The position numbers were made by a program, and so were the translations under genes. Source: CAZWDL01 sp964632995 (GTDB lineage Bacteria; Bacteroidota; Bacteroidia; Chitinophagales; Saprospiraceae). Taken from it: a DNA stretch of 20,736 bases. A model generated the notes under the pieces. It searched no databases. It saw only the letters and a list, made by a program, of their open reading frames with translations, and was not told the origin of the DNA. The stretch lies in NCBI GenBank assembly GCA_964632995.1, contig CAZWDL010000125.1, positions 1 to 20,736 on the forward strand, in the 5' to 3' direction. This document shows positions 1 to 7,168 of this stretch, one piece after another; within the stretch, counting starts at the first letter, position 1, and each line of letters opens with the position of its first letter.

Positions 1-832
1 ACTCGCCGTGCTGCGGGATGCAGGTGGGGTGAATCTGGGTGAAACATGGATTGGCCATGAGCGCGCCGCGGCGCACGGTGCGCCAGGCGGCCGAGCCGTT
101 GGAATTCATGGCGTTGGTCGACAAGTAGAAGACGTTGCCGTAGCCGCCGGTGCCGAGCACGACGCAGTGCGCCGCGTGGCGCTCGATCTTGCCGGTGAGC
201 AGGTTGCGGGCGATGATGCCGCGGGCTTTGCCGTCGACCATGACCAGGTCGAGCATTTCGTGGCGGTTGTACATCGTCACGCTTCCCTGGGCGATCTGCC
301 GCGCCAGCGCCTGGTAGGCGCCCAGCAGCAGCTGTTGCCCCGTTTGGCCGCGGGCGTAGAAGGTGCGGCTGACCTGTACGCCCCCGAAGGAACGATTGTC
401 GAGCAACCCTCCGTATTCGCGGGCAAAAGGCACGCCCTGCGCTACCGCCTGATCGATAATGTTGTTACTGACCTCCGCCAGCCGGTAAACATTGGATTCG
501 CGGGAGCGGTAATCGCCTCCCTTGATCGTATCGTAAAAAAGACGGTAAATACTGTCCCCGTCGTTCTGGTAGTTCTTGGCGGCGTTGATGCCCCCCTGCG
601 CTGCAATGCTGTGCGCGCGGCGAGGACTGTCGTGAAAGGTGAATGCCTTGACCTGATAGCCGAGCTCGCCGAGGGTTGCAGCAGCAGAAGCGCCGGCCAG
701 TCCAGTCCCTACTACGATAATTTCAATACGGCGTTTATTATTGGGAGCCACCAGATTCATCGTGGAACGATATTGCTTCCACTTTTCCTCTAGCGGGCCG
801 GGGGGTACTTTTCCGTCTAGTTTCATATTCAT
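1..832 (-). CDS. sdhA: Succinate dehydrogenase/fumarate reductase flavoprotein subunit, 5' part only
   Basis: This is the FAD subunit of succinate:menaquinone oxidoreductase (complex II), which oxidises succinate to fumarate on the cytoplasmic face of the membrane. The window holds the first 277 codons; the gene continues past the left edge. Read on the minus strand it shows the Rossmann dinucleotide fold GTGLAG at residues 42-47. It also has the flavinylation stretch HSIAAQGGINAAKNYQNDGD starting at His74, the His expected to carry covalent FAD. Further on are the conserved REYGGLLDNRSFGG and FYARGQTGQQ stretches, ending in NPCFTQIHPTCIP at the edge. The start is taken at 832 (MNMKLDGKVP); an ATG two codons later at 826 is equally possible. 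It follows sdhC after 81 bases, the normal Bacteroidota order sdhC-sdhA-sdhB, so sdhB is expected to the left. Family assignment is very secure. Confidence 0.96.
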   Translation of the reverse strand, partial: MNMKLDGKVPPGPLEEKWKQYRSTMNLVAPNNKRRIEIIVVGTGLAGASAAATLGELGYQVKAFTFHDSPRRAHSIAAQGGINAAKNYQNDGDSIYRLFYDTIKGGDYRSRESNVYRLAEVSNNIIDQAVAQGVPFAREYGGLLDNRSFGGVQVSRTFYARGQTGQQLLLGAYQALARQIAQGSVTMYNRHEMLDLVMVDGKARGIIARNLLTGKIERHAAHCVVLGTGGYGNVFYLSTNAMNSNGSAAWRTVRRGALMANPCFTQIHPTCIPQHGE

Positions 833-913
833 ATATTTATACTAAAATTAATAACATTTTTCATCTCAGCCGATTTATTCCGGTGCTCCGGAGTGGCCGA
901 ACTTTTTAACTCT

Positions 914-1615
914 CTACCACCATCCCATCTCCTGACCGTACATGATGACCGGAATAATGGCAAATCCCAGCGGAATGAGTATGGAGTAAGCCTTGCCGAT
1001 AAATTTAATCGCCGGCGTATACTTTTTATGGTTGATACCCAGCGTCTGGAAAGCACTCTGAAAACCATGATCCAGGTGAAAGGCGATAGTAGCCTGGGCG
1101 CCGATATAAAACAATACAAAGCCCAGGTTGGTGAACACTGCCTTGACCGGCGCGTACAGATTCTTCACCTGTTCTCCGTCGTAAGTGGCGTAGGGGAGAT
1201 AGTCGAACTTCATCTGCAGCCAGAACTGGTACATGTGAATGGCGATAAAGACAAAAATGATGGTGCCCAGCCAGCCCATGTTGCGGGCAGGCCAGGAGTC
1301 GGTGCTCACCGCCCGGGTCTTCTTAACGGCATAACCGTTGTCGCCGCGGGCCTGCTTGTTTTTACGCCAGATCAGCCAACCCTGCACGGCATGTAGCAGG
1401 ATAGTGACGTAAAGTAAAATAGAAATGGTTTGTATTAAAGGGTTCGTCGTCATAATCTTGGCATACAAATTGAAGGTTTTTCCCTCATCCGGAATCAGCA
1501 GCTGCAGATTGCCGGCTAAATGAACAATCAGAAAGAGGATCAGAAAGATACCTGTAAGGCTCATGATCAACTTCCGCCCTATTGATGAGGTTAGAAAATT
1601 AGAAAACCAGCTCAT
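914..1615 (-). CDS. sdhC: Succinate dehydrogenase cytochrome b558 subunit (membrane anchor)
   Basis: This 233-aa integral membrane protein anchors complex II and passes electrons to menaquinone through haem b. It matches the single-polypeptide di-haem cytochrome b558 family of Bacteroidota and epsilon-proteobacteria. There are five hydrophobic segments (about 15-35, 58-80, 113-133, 160-182 and 206-228). Histidines in or next to helices that could ligate two haems are His32 (VHLAGN), His75 (LHAVQGW), His127 (IHMYQFW), and His180/His183 (FHLDHGFQSAFQTLG). The N-terminus SSIGRKLIMSLTG is typical of the family. It is the first gene of the sdh operon and reads away from the 166-aa gene at 1883. 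A promoter-like element lies 74-104 bases upstream. The length is normal and nothing looks broken. Confidence 0.95.
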   Translation of the reverse strand: MSWFSNFLTSSIGRKLIMSLTGIFLILFLIVHLAGNLQLLIPDEGKTFNLYAKIMTTNPLIQTISILLYVTILLHAVQGWLIWRKNKQARGDNGYAVKKTRAVSTDSWPARNMGWLGTIIFVFIAIHMYQFWLQMKFDYLPYATYDGEQVKNLYAPVKAVFTNLGFVLFYIGAQATIAFHLDHGFQSAFQTLGINHKKYTPAIKFIGKAYSILIPLGFAIIPVIMYGQEMGWW

Positions 1616-1688
1616 GCTTCTTCTGTTTTTTGCTTTAGTTTTTCGCTAAAAGTGCTTATAGTAGTAAGTGTAAAGACTGAAAACGCAA

Positions 1689-1719
1689 CAAATCTAAGCT
1701 ATTAAGCGCAGATGCCCAA
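1689..1719 (-). promoter_or_regulatory. Putative Bacteroidota promoter of sdhCA(B)
   Basis: On the minus strand a -7 element TAGATTTG (1689-1696), matching TAnnTTTG, is preceded by TTG (1717-1719) with exactly 20 bases between. Transcription would start near 1682, giving a leader of about 67 bases before sdhC. The same TTG-N20-TAnnTTTG geometry occurs upstream of the large secreted-protein gene at 11427, which strengthens the reading. No transcript data. Confidence 0.45.
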
Positions 1720-1750
1720 TGTTAGTTCGGTCCATGTCGGCACATTGAAA

Positions 1751-1773
1751 TTATTTAGAATTATTCAAAATAA
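1751..1773. promoter_or_regulatory. 23-bp dyad in the sdhC / 1883 divergent gap; Fur/PerR-like operator candidate
   Basis: Arms TTATTTAGAAT and ATTCAAAATAA are inverted around T1762, with 10 of 11 positions pairing. The central 15 bases TTAGAATTATTCAAA resemble the 7-1-7 Fur/PerR consensus TTATAATnATTATAA at 11 of 14 defined positions. It lies about 32 bases upstream of the sdhC TTG element and 110 bases upstream of the 1883 start. Iron control of complex II by Fur-family proteins is common in bacteria. The assignment is inference. Confidence 0.35.
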
Positions 1774-1882
1774 CAGTCAGCTGGAACTTTATTCCCGGCG
1801 AATGAGTTAAAGGGTGCTTGGCTTTGGGCAAAGAAAAATATACTTAACTTACTTGCCGGGCCCAAATACTGAAATTTAAACC

Positions 1883-2383
1883 ATGAATCAGACAAAAATA
1901 AAATTCTCCCACTTTCTCGAAAAATTTCCCGAAGTTGAACTACCGGTTACGCTCAGCGATGAAAGCCATCTCGATTTCAGCCGCATGAATGATCCGATAC
2001 CCCAGGGTCTGGTAGAAGCGTTCCTTTTGCCGCTGGAAGAGCAAAGAGTTGATGAGTTTACCGAATTTATCGCCTGCTTCCGTCTGGCCAATACCGATGA
2101 TTTTCACAGCATTGTCTATTGGCGGGCTGGCTTGATGAACTATCAGTATACTCTGGCGACTTTTACAAAAAAGGGCGAATTCATCGACAAGCAGGTCATT
2201 GCCGGAACATTCTCCGATGGTGATACGTTAACAAAATCGATAGCTACTATCGATGAAGACTGGGAAATTCTTATCGTTTCGGGGCAATCAGCTGCCGCAC
2301 AGAATAAGAAATATGATGCTTCCACCAGCACCGCTCACAATCTCGAGTTGCTCCCCGACGGTAACATCATCGATCAACAATAA
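1883..2383 (+). CDS. Hypothetical protein, 166 aa
   Basis: I do not recognise this protein. It is a compact, acidic, soluble polypeptide with no signal peptide and no membrane segment. It is rich in phenylalanine and acidic residues near the N-terminus (HFLEKFPEVELPVTLSDE) and has an aromatic stretch near residues 76-96 (HSIVYWRAGLMNYQYTLATF). The C-terminus is polar (about 132-166). The alternation of hydrophobic and polar residues in the middle suggests beta strands. The ATG at 1883 is the first in frame after the divergent sdh gap. The gene runs in the same direction as rnr, which begins 101 bases after its stop, so it may share a transcript with rnr. The reading frame is intact and composition matches the neighbours, so it is probably a real lineage-specific gene. 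Confidence 0.75.
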   Translation: MNQTKIKFSHFLEKFPEVELPVTLSDESHLDFSRMNDPIPQGLVEAFLLPLEEQRVDEFTEFIACFRLANTDDFHSIVYWRAGLMNYQYTLATFTKKGEFIDKQVIAGTFSDGDTLTKSIATIDEDWEILIVSGQSAAAQNKKYDASTSTAHNLELLPDGNIIDQQ

Positions 2384-2413
2384 TCACTAATGCATCAAAG
2401 TGCCTTACCCGAA

Positions 2414-2454
2414 CAAGCGGTTTTACGCTTGCAGATCCATCAATATACTGCAAG
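2414..2454 (+). promoter_or_regulatory. Two overlapping, mutually exclusive hairpins in the rnr leader
   Basis: CAAGCG (2414-2419) pairs with CGCTTG (2426-2431) across a 6-base loop. CTTGCAG (2428-2434) pairs with CTGCAAG (2448-2454) across 13 bases. Both use bases 2428-2431, so only one can form at a time. They end 30 bases before the rnr start. No U-run follows either, so a plain terminator is unlikely. A temperature- or translation-responsive leader is possible but speculative. Confidence 0.35.
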
Positions 2455-2484
2455 AAATAACGGCACAACCACCTAATACATAGA

Positions 2485-4677
2485 ATGAGTAAAAGCAAAA
2501 AATCCAAAACGAAAGGAAACAAGTTATCCTCCCGGCAACTACAGCGGGAAATCGTCAAGCTTTTTAAAAGACACCCGAAAAAGCATCTGAACGCCAAACA
2601 AATTTCCAAAAAACTGAAAGTTCTCAATAACCGGGACTCCATCCAATATGCGCTCGACAAACTGGCCGAGGACGGCCATCTGGTCCAGACGGACAATCAG
2701 AAGTACAAGCTCAAACGCTCGGAATCGGGCGCCGCTCCTTCCGGTAAGCAGAAAAGCCGCCAAAATGGCGCCTACGAAGGCTTTGTCGATATGACCCGCT
2801 CGGGCGACGCCTATATCGTTATCGAAGGCGTGGAAAACGATATTCACGTGTCGGCCAAGTATATGAATACTGCCCTGCATGGCGACCGCGTTAAAATACG
2901 CACCTGGACCCCCCGCGGCCGCCGCCGCCGCGAAGGGGAAGTCGTGAAAATCGTAGAACGAGCCAGCGAGCACTTCATGGGCACGATCTGGATCTACCCC
3001 AAATACGCCATCGTTTTGCCGGAAGGCAAGATGCCGCTCGATATCCTGGTCGACCTGGAAAACCTCAACGAAGCTTCCGACGGCGATAAGGTCATCGTGA
3101 AGATTACCCATTGGCCATCCGGCAAAGACAAGGATATTAATCCGAAAGGAAAGGTAACTACAGTACTCGGAAAAGCCGGCAGCCACGATATTGAGATGAA
3201 AGCCATTCTCATCAATAACGGCTTCGACCTGGAATTTCCCGGGAACGTTCATAAAGAAACCGCTGCCCTGCCCGGTGAAATCCATCAGGAGGAAATTGAA
3301 CGGCGCCGGGATATGCGTGAGGTGACGACTTTTACGATCGACCCCGAATCGGCCAAGGACTTCGACGATGCGCTTTCCCTGCGTTACCTGGATAACGGCG
3401 ACTGCGAGGTAGGGGTGCATATCGCCGATGTGTCTCACTATGTCCGTCCCGGGTTTGCTCTGGATAAGGAAGGCTACGAGCGCTCGACCTCGGTGTACCT
3501 GGTCGATCGCGTGCTACCCATGTTGCCGGAGCGCTTGTCCAACGAGCTTTGCTCGCTTCGTCCTCACGAGGACAAACTTACCTTTTCCGCCGTTTTCGTT
3601 TTCAACAAGAACGGTAAAATCATCAATAGATGGTTTGGCAAAACGGTGATCCATTCCGATCGTCGGTTTACTTACGATCAGGCACAGGAAGTAATCGAAT
3701 CGGGAGAAGGAGACTTCACCGCCGAGCTCCAGCAACTCAATAAGCTGGCGAAAATTCTGCGCCGTAAGAAATTCCAGCAGGGAGCCATCAATTTTGAAAC
3801 GGATGAGGTTCAGTTCAAGCTCGATGAGGAGGGGTCTCCCGTTGATATTTATGTTAAAGAACGCAAGGAGGCGCATCTTTTGATCGAAGATTTTATGTTG
3901 CTGGCCAACCGCGAGGTGGCTACCTACATCTCCAAAAAAGGAAAAGAGAAGGGAGAGATCCCCTTCGTTTATCGGGTGCATGACGAACCCGATCCGGAAA
4001 AAGTGGAGCACCTGGCGCGTTTTGCCAAAGAAATGGGGTATGAAATGAATATCAGCTCTCCGCAGGAGATCGCCCGCTCCTACAATCGCCTGATCAAAAC
4101 CGCCAAAAAAGAGCCCGGTCTGAAATTGCTGGAACCACTGGCGATTCGCACCATGTCCAAAGCGGAATACTCAGCAGAAAATATCGGCCACTACGGTCTG
4201 TCTTTTGATAATTACACACACTTCACCTCACCAATCCGCCGGTACTCGGATGTACTGGTGCATCGCATACTCGAGCAGAACCTGGATAGTGAAGTCCATC
4301 GCGTCGATAAAACGAAGCTGGAGCAACAGTGCAAGCACATCTCGATGCAGGAGCGAAAAGCCATGGAAGCAGAGCGGGAATCCGTCAAATACAAGCAGGT
4401 GGAATTCATTGAAAGGCACGTCGGTGAGGTCTTCAAAGGCTATATCTCCGGTATGCTGGACCGCGGCATCTTCGTGGAACTGGAAGGCAACCGCTGCGAA
4501 GGCCTGGTCGATTTCTCCACCATGGACGATCACTACGAAGTGATGAGCGGGAAATTAGGCATCCAGGGACGCTCAAAAGGAAAAGTATACAAAATGGGGG
4601 ATGCTGTCAAGGTGCGCATCGTACGAACCGACCTGGCCCGCCGGCAAATCGATATGGAGTGGGTGGGACCGGCCTGA
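2485..4677 (+). CDS. rnr: Ribonuclease R (3'-5' exoribonuclease)
   Basis: RNase R degrades structured RNA processively from the 3' end and takes part in mRNA turnover and in rRNA and tmRNA quality control in the cytosol. The 730-aa protein has, in order: a Lys-rich start (1-14), a winged-helix domain (about 17-77) and two cold-shock/OB domains (about 95-235). The RNB catalytic domain (about 278-600) carries TIDPESAKDFDDALS at 284-298, with the metal-binding Asp residues 286, 292, 294 and 295, and the RNB signature HFTSPIRRYSDVLVHR at 579-594. An S1 domain ends the protein (about 645-725). Length is close to that of other RNase R proteins, but the basic C-terminal tail of the E. coli enzyme is missing. 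The ATG at 2485 precedes the whole winged-helix domain. A hairpin immediately after the stop ends the transcript. Confidence 0.95.
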   Translation: MSKSKKSKTKGNKLSSRQLQREIVKLFKRHPKKHLNAKQISKKLKVLNNRDSIQYALDKLAEDGHLVQTDNQKYKLKRSESGAAPSGKQKSRQNGAYEGFVDMTRSGDAYIVIEGVENDIHVSAKYMNTALHGDRVKIRTWTPRGRRRREGEVVKIVERASEHFMGTIWIYPKYAIVLPEGKMPLDILVDLENLNEASDGDKVIVKITHWPSGKDKDINPKGKVTTVLGKAGSHDIEMKAILINNGFDLEFPGNVHKETAALPGEIHQEEIERRRDMREVTTFTIDPESAKDFDDALSLRYLDNGDCEVGVHIADVSHYVRPGFALDKEGYERSTSVYLVDRVLPMLPERLSNELCSLRPHEDKLTFSAVFVFNKNGKIINRWFGKTVIHSDRRFTYDQAQEVIESGEGDFTAELQQLNKLAKILRRKKFQQGAINFETDEVQFKLDEEGSPVDIYVKERKEAHLLIEDFMLLANREVATYISKKGKEKGEIPFVYRVHDEPDPEKVEHLARFAKEMGYEMNISSPQEIARSYNRLIKTAKKEPGLKLLEPLAIRTMSKAEYSAENIGHYGLSFDNYTHFTSPIRRYSDVLVHRILEQNLDSEVHRVDKTKLEQQCKHISMQERKAMEAERESVKYKQVEFIERHVGEVFKGYISGMLDRGIFVELEGNRCEGLVDFSTMDDHYEVMSGKLGIQGRSKGKVYKMGDAVKVRIVRTDLARRQIDMEWVGPA

Positions 4678-4682
4678 AAAAA

Positions 4683-4718
4683 GAAGGGTCGCCAGCTCCG
4701 GATGCCGGCGACCCTTTC
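4683..4718 (+). terminator. Hairpin terminator after rnr
   Basis: GGGTCGCC (4686-4693) pairs perfectly with GGCGACCC (4707-4714) around a 13-base loop. Flanking A and T residues extend the stem (GAA before, TTTC after). It starts 5 bases after the rnr stop codon. The T-run is short, so it may work in both directions between the two convergent genes. Confidence 0.7.
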
Positions 4719-4960
4719 CATATAAAGGAAAACATGGTGTGTTCGTCATTTCCTCACTATGGTGATCCGGTGAGTTGCCGAAACGTTGCCTGAAAAGAGG
4801 AATTTTTTTGAAAAAATTAATGAGAAAGAGAGGGTTGGTTTTATATAAGTTTGATAACCAGTAGGTTGTAGCAATAGGTTTTTTTTAAAAAATAGGAGGG
4901 ATTTCCTTTTTGCTTCCGGTGTATTCCTATGGAAGATGATGGCGTGAGTTTAGACGCCCG

Positions 4961-4995
4961 CCCTGTAGAATAACCGCCTCGCGAATTCTACAGGG
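4961..4995. repeat. Perfect 11-bp inverted repeat
   Basis: CCCTGTAGAAT (4961-4971) and ATTCTACAGGG (4985-4995) are separated by 13 bases. This is a stable stem without a T-run. It is the first element of the hairpin cluster in the convergent gap. Confidence 0.7.
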
Positions 4996-5038
4996 TGAGC
5001 CCTTCCTGCGGACTATCTGCTCGGGCTTCGCTAATTTA

Positions 5039-5089
5039 GGGGTAGAAAGTCCTGAAAAAGAAAATTTCGGTTTCAGACCTTCTAACCCC
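5039..5089. repeat. Long imperfect hairpin (about 19-bp arms)
   Basis: The left arm GGGGTAGAAAGTCCTGAAA (5039-5057) pairs with the right arm TTTCAGACCTTCTAACCCC (5071-5089). There are two single-base bulges and one mismatch, and the loop is about 13 bases. The arms flank an A-rich loop. The structure lies between converging genes. Paired arms maintained despite bulges suggest a structured RNA or a MITE/REP-like unit rather than chance. Confidence 0.55.
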
Positions 5090-5136
5090 CTGAACCAGGA
5101 GCGCCGGCAGGCACGACGGCTAAACTTCTAAACTTT

Positions 5137-7077
5137 TCATCCGATGTGCCTGAGTAAGAATCCCGTCATCGCCTTGTAGAATTCAAAGCGGTTCTCTTCA
5201 TTAGCAAACCCGTGCCCCTCGTTGTACTTGACCATGTAGGGAACTTCGATGCCGCGCTCGCGCAGGGAGCGCACGATCTGGTCTGACTCGTCGATGTTGA
5301 CGCGGGGATCGTTGGCGCCCTGGGCAACGAAGAGGGGTGTTTTGATGCGGTCGATGTGGAAGACCGGCGAGCGGGCGGTCAGCAGTTCCTTATCCTTTTC
5401 GGGATGTCCCACCATGCGGTAGAGCATTTTGAGGTAAGGCTTCCAGTAGGGGGGTATGGTTTCCATGAAGGTGAAGAGGTTGGAGACGCCGACGTAGTCG
5501 ATGGCGCAGGTGTAGAGGGTAGGGGTAAAGGTGATGCCGGCAAGGGTGGCGTAGCCGCCGTAGCTGCCGCCGTAGATGGCGATGCGATTGGGATCGGCGA
5601 TGCCTTGGTCGGTGAGCCAGCGCACCCCGTCGCTAATGTCATTCTGCATATCGCCGCCCCATTCCTTAAAACTCTTTTCCCAGAAGTCGCGGCCGTAGCC
5701 GGTGCTGCCGCGGAAGTTGATCTGCAGGACGGCGAAGCCGCGGCTGGCCAGCAGCTGCACTTCGGGGTTGTAGCCCCAGCTGTCGCGCGCCCAGGGCCCG
5801 CCGTGGGGGTTGACCACCACCGGCAGGTCCGCTTCCTGTCCGTTTCCCGGCACCGTGAGGTAGCCGTGGATGGTGAGCCCGTCCCGGGAAGTATAGGAGA
5901 TCGGCTTCATCGGCGCCATATCGTCCTCCTTGATCCAGGGGCTGACCTCTGTGATCTTTTCCAGTTGATCGGTTTCGGAGTCGTAGATGTGATAAGCGCC
6001 GAGAGAACGATCGCTGAAGGTGCGCACCAGGAACTTTTTTTCAGCTTTATCACTGCCGGTAACCACTACCTCGTAACCCGGCAGCGCTTTTTCCAGGTGC
6101 TCCTGAATCTGCCGGCGTTCGTCGTCGAAAAAGACCATCTGGCGTTTCCAGGTAGTGAAAGCCACGCCGGTGATCACTTTTCGCTTGCGGGAGTAGAGTA
6201 GGGAAGAGACATCGACATCGGGGTGGCTGAAAATAGGTTCGCCGATTTCCTCGCCGGTCTTCATATCGAATTTGACGATCGCATTTTTGTCGCGCTTGAG
6301 ATTGGAAGTGGCATATACCTCTGAGCCGTTATCGAAATCAAAAAACAAGGGGGCCAGCGTTTCCCGGAAATCGGTGGTAATGACTTCTTTAAATTCTTCC
6401 TCTTCGCTGGGGCGGTACAGAATCTGGTGATTGACGCCCCCGATAATCCGCACGGCGGCACGGAGCTTGCCTTCGTGGTCGGTCATCCATTCGGCGACCG
6501 GCTCCATCGGATTGTCATTTTTGGCCAGCTGATGGTATTCTCCGGTTTGGATGTTGATCCGGTAAGGTTCGAACAACTCCGGCCTATTCTTATTCATGCC
6601 GATGATCAGCTCGTCATCGTTATCCTCCAGGTCGTCGATGAGTTGAATGCGCACCTTTTCAAATGGGGTGAGGTCCTTCGGTTTTTTCCCGTCCTTATCG
6701 ACGGCGTAGAGGCGGAAGTTCTCGTCGCCGCCGGTATCTTTAATAAAGACGATACGCTGTGGATTGGCCCAGAAATAACCAGGAATATCCCGGTCGGTTT
6801 CGTTGGTGATACGAACGGCTTCCGTCTCCCCAATTTTTTGTACAAATATGTTCAGACGGCGCTTGTAAGGGCCCAGATAGGAAATGTACTCGCCATCGGG
6901 AGAAATCTGATAGCCGGTGCGGTCAGGGTTGCGAAAAAAGTCTTCGACAGAGTAGGGGAAGTTCCCTTCGGAAGCAAGCATCAACTTTTGCAAGTCGGCT
7001 TCGCTACTCGGTAATTTTGGATTTCCGGGTAATTGGGTGTCGGAAGGCGTCGGCTTATTACTCATAGTAGAGGTCAT
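5137..7077 (-). CDS. S9-family serine peptidase (prolyl oligopeptidase / acylaminoacyl-peptidase type)
   Basis: This 646-aa peptidase probably cleaves short peptides in the cytosol, since no signal peptide or lipobox is present at the N-terminus (MTSTMSNKPTPSDTQ). The first 390 or so residues form a beta-propeller, with repeated patterns such as SPDGEYISYL and a Trp/Tyr-rich blade each 45-60 residues. The C-terminal alpha/beta-hydrolase domain has the oxyanion stretch NPHGGPWARD and the nucleophile elbow GGSYGG (Ser505). The remaining triad members are Asp590 in QGANDPRV and His622 in NEGHGF. All three catalytic residues are intact, and length and order fit the S9C group. Exact specificity cannot be read from sequence. 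The gene is monocistronic, converging on rnr, and a TATCTTTG element sits 22 bases upstream of the start. Confidence 0.92.
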   Translation of the reverse strand: MTSTMSNKPTPSDTQLPGNPKLPSSEADLQKLMLASEGNFPYSVEDFFRNPDRTGYQISPDGEYISYLGPYKRRLNIFVQKIGETEAVRITNETDRDIPGYFWANPQRIVFIKDTGGDENFRLYAVDKDGKKPKDLTPFEKVRIQLIDDLEDNDDELIIGMNKNRPELFEPYRINIQTGEYHQLAKNDNPMEPVAEWMTDHEGKLRAAVRIIGGVNHQILYRPSEEEEFKEVITTDFRETLAPLFFDFDNGSEVYATSNLKRDKNAIVKFDMKTGEEIGEPIFSHPDVDVSSLLYSRKRKVITGVAFTTWKRQMVFFDDERRQIQEHLEKALPGYEVVVTGSDKAEKKFLVRTFSDRSLGAYHIYDSETDQLEKITEVSPWIKEDDMAPMKPISYTSRDGLTIHGYLTVPGNGQEADLPVVVNPHGGPWARDSWGYNPEVQLLASRGFAVLQINFRGSTGYGRDFWEKSFKEWGGDMQNDISDGVRWLTDQGIADPNRIAIYGGSYGGYATLAGITFTPTLYTCAIDYVGVSNLFTFMETIPPYWKPYLKMLYRMVGHPEKDKELLTARSPVFHIDRIKTPLFVAQGANDPRVNIDESDQIVRSLRERGIEVPYMVKYNEGHGFANEENRFEFYKAMTGFLLRHIG

Positions 7078-7098
7078 CAGTTTTTTTCAATGATGGGC

Positions 7099-7106
7099 CA
7101 AAGATA
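7099..7106 (-). promoter_or_regulatory. Putative -7 element of the S9 peptidase gene
   Basis: On the minus strand TATCTTTG matches TAnnTTTG exactly and lies 22 bases before the ATG at 7077, predicting a very short leader. No TTG is found at the usual upstream distance, so the call is tentative. Confidence 0.35.
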
Positions 7107-7168
7107 CGCATTCCTTGGAAAGTAAGCGGCTGGTAGAATTGAAAGGTCGGCGCATTTCCTGACCTCCC

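Larger units (their letters stand above)
4719..5136. other. Gene-free convergent gap with AT-rich part and a cluster of hairpins
   Basis: No credible reading frame is present. The left part (4719-4920) is AT-rich. It contains a near-perfect dyad AATTTTTT-TG-AAAAAATT (4801-4818) and an isolated plus-strand TAAGTTTG (4846-4853) that matches the -7 consensus but has no TTG at the right distance. The right part holds three successive inverted repeats. The first is 4961-4971/4985-4995 (11 bp, perfect). The second is AGCCC/GGGCT at about 4998-5026. The third is a longer imperfect one at 5039-5089. Just before the end of the peptidase gene, CTAAACTT is repeated in tandem (5120-5135). It may be a dispersed repeat, a small RNA, or a complex two-way terminator. 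Confidence 0.6.

Noticed and set aside
2539..3438. 299-codon open frame on the minus strand inside rnr
   Set aside because: It lies opposite the RNase R coding region, where all catalytic motifs are intact on the plus strand; it has no recognisable domain and is a shadow of codon bias.
5356..6201. 281-codon plus-strand frame inside the S9 peptidase gene
   Set aside because: It is antisense to the peptidase, whose Ser-Asp-His triad reads clearly on the minus strand. Its Gly/Ala/Val/Asp composition is a shadow pattern.
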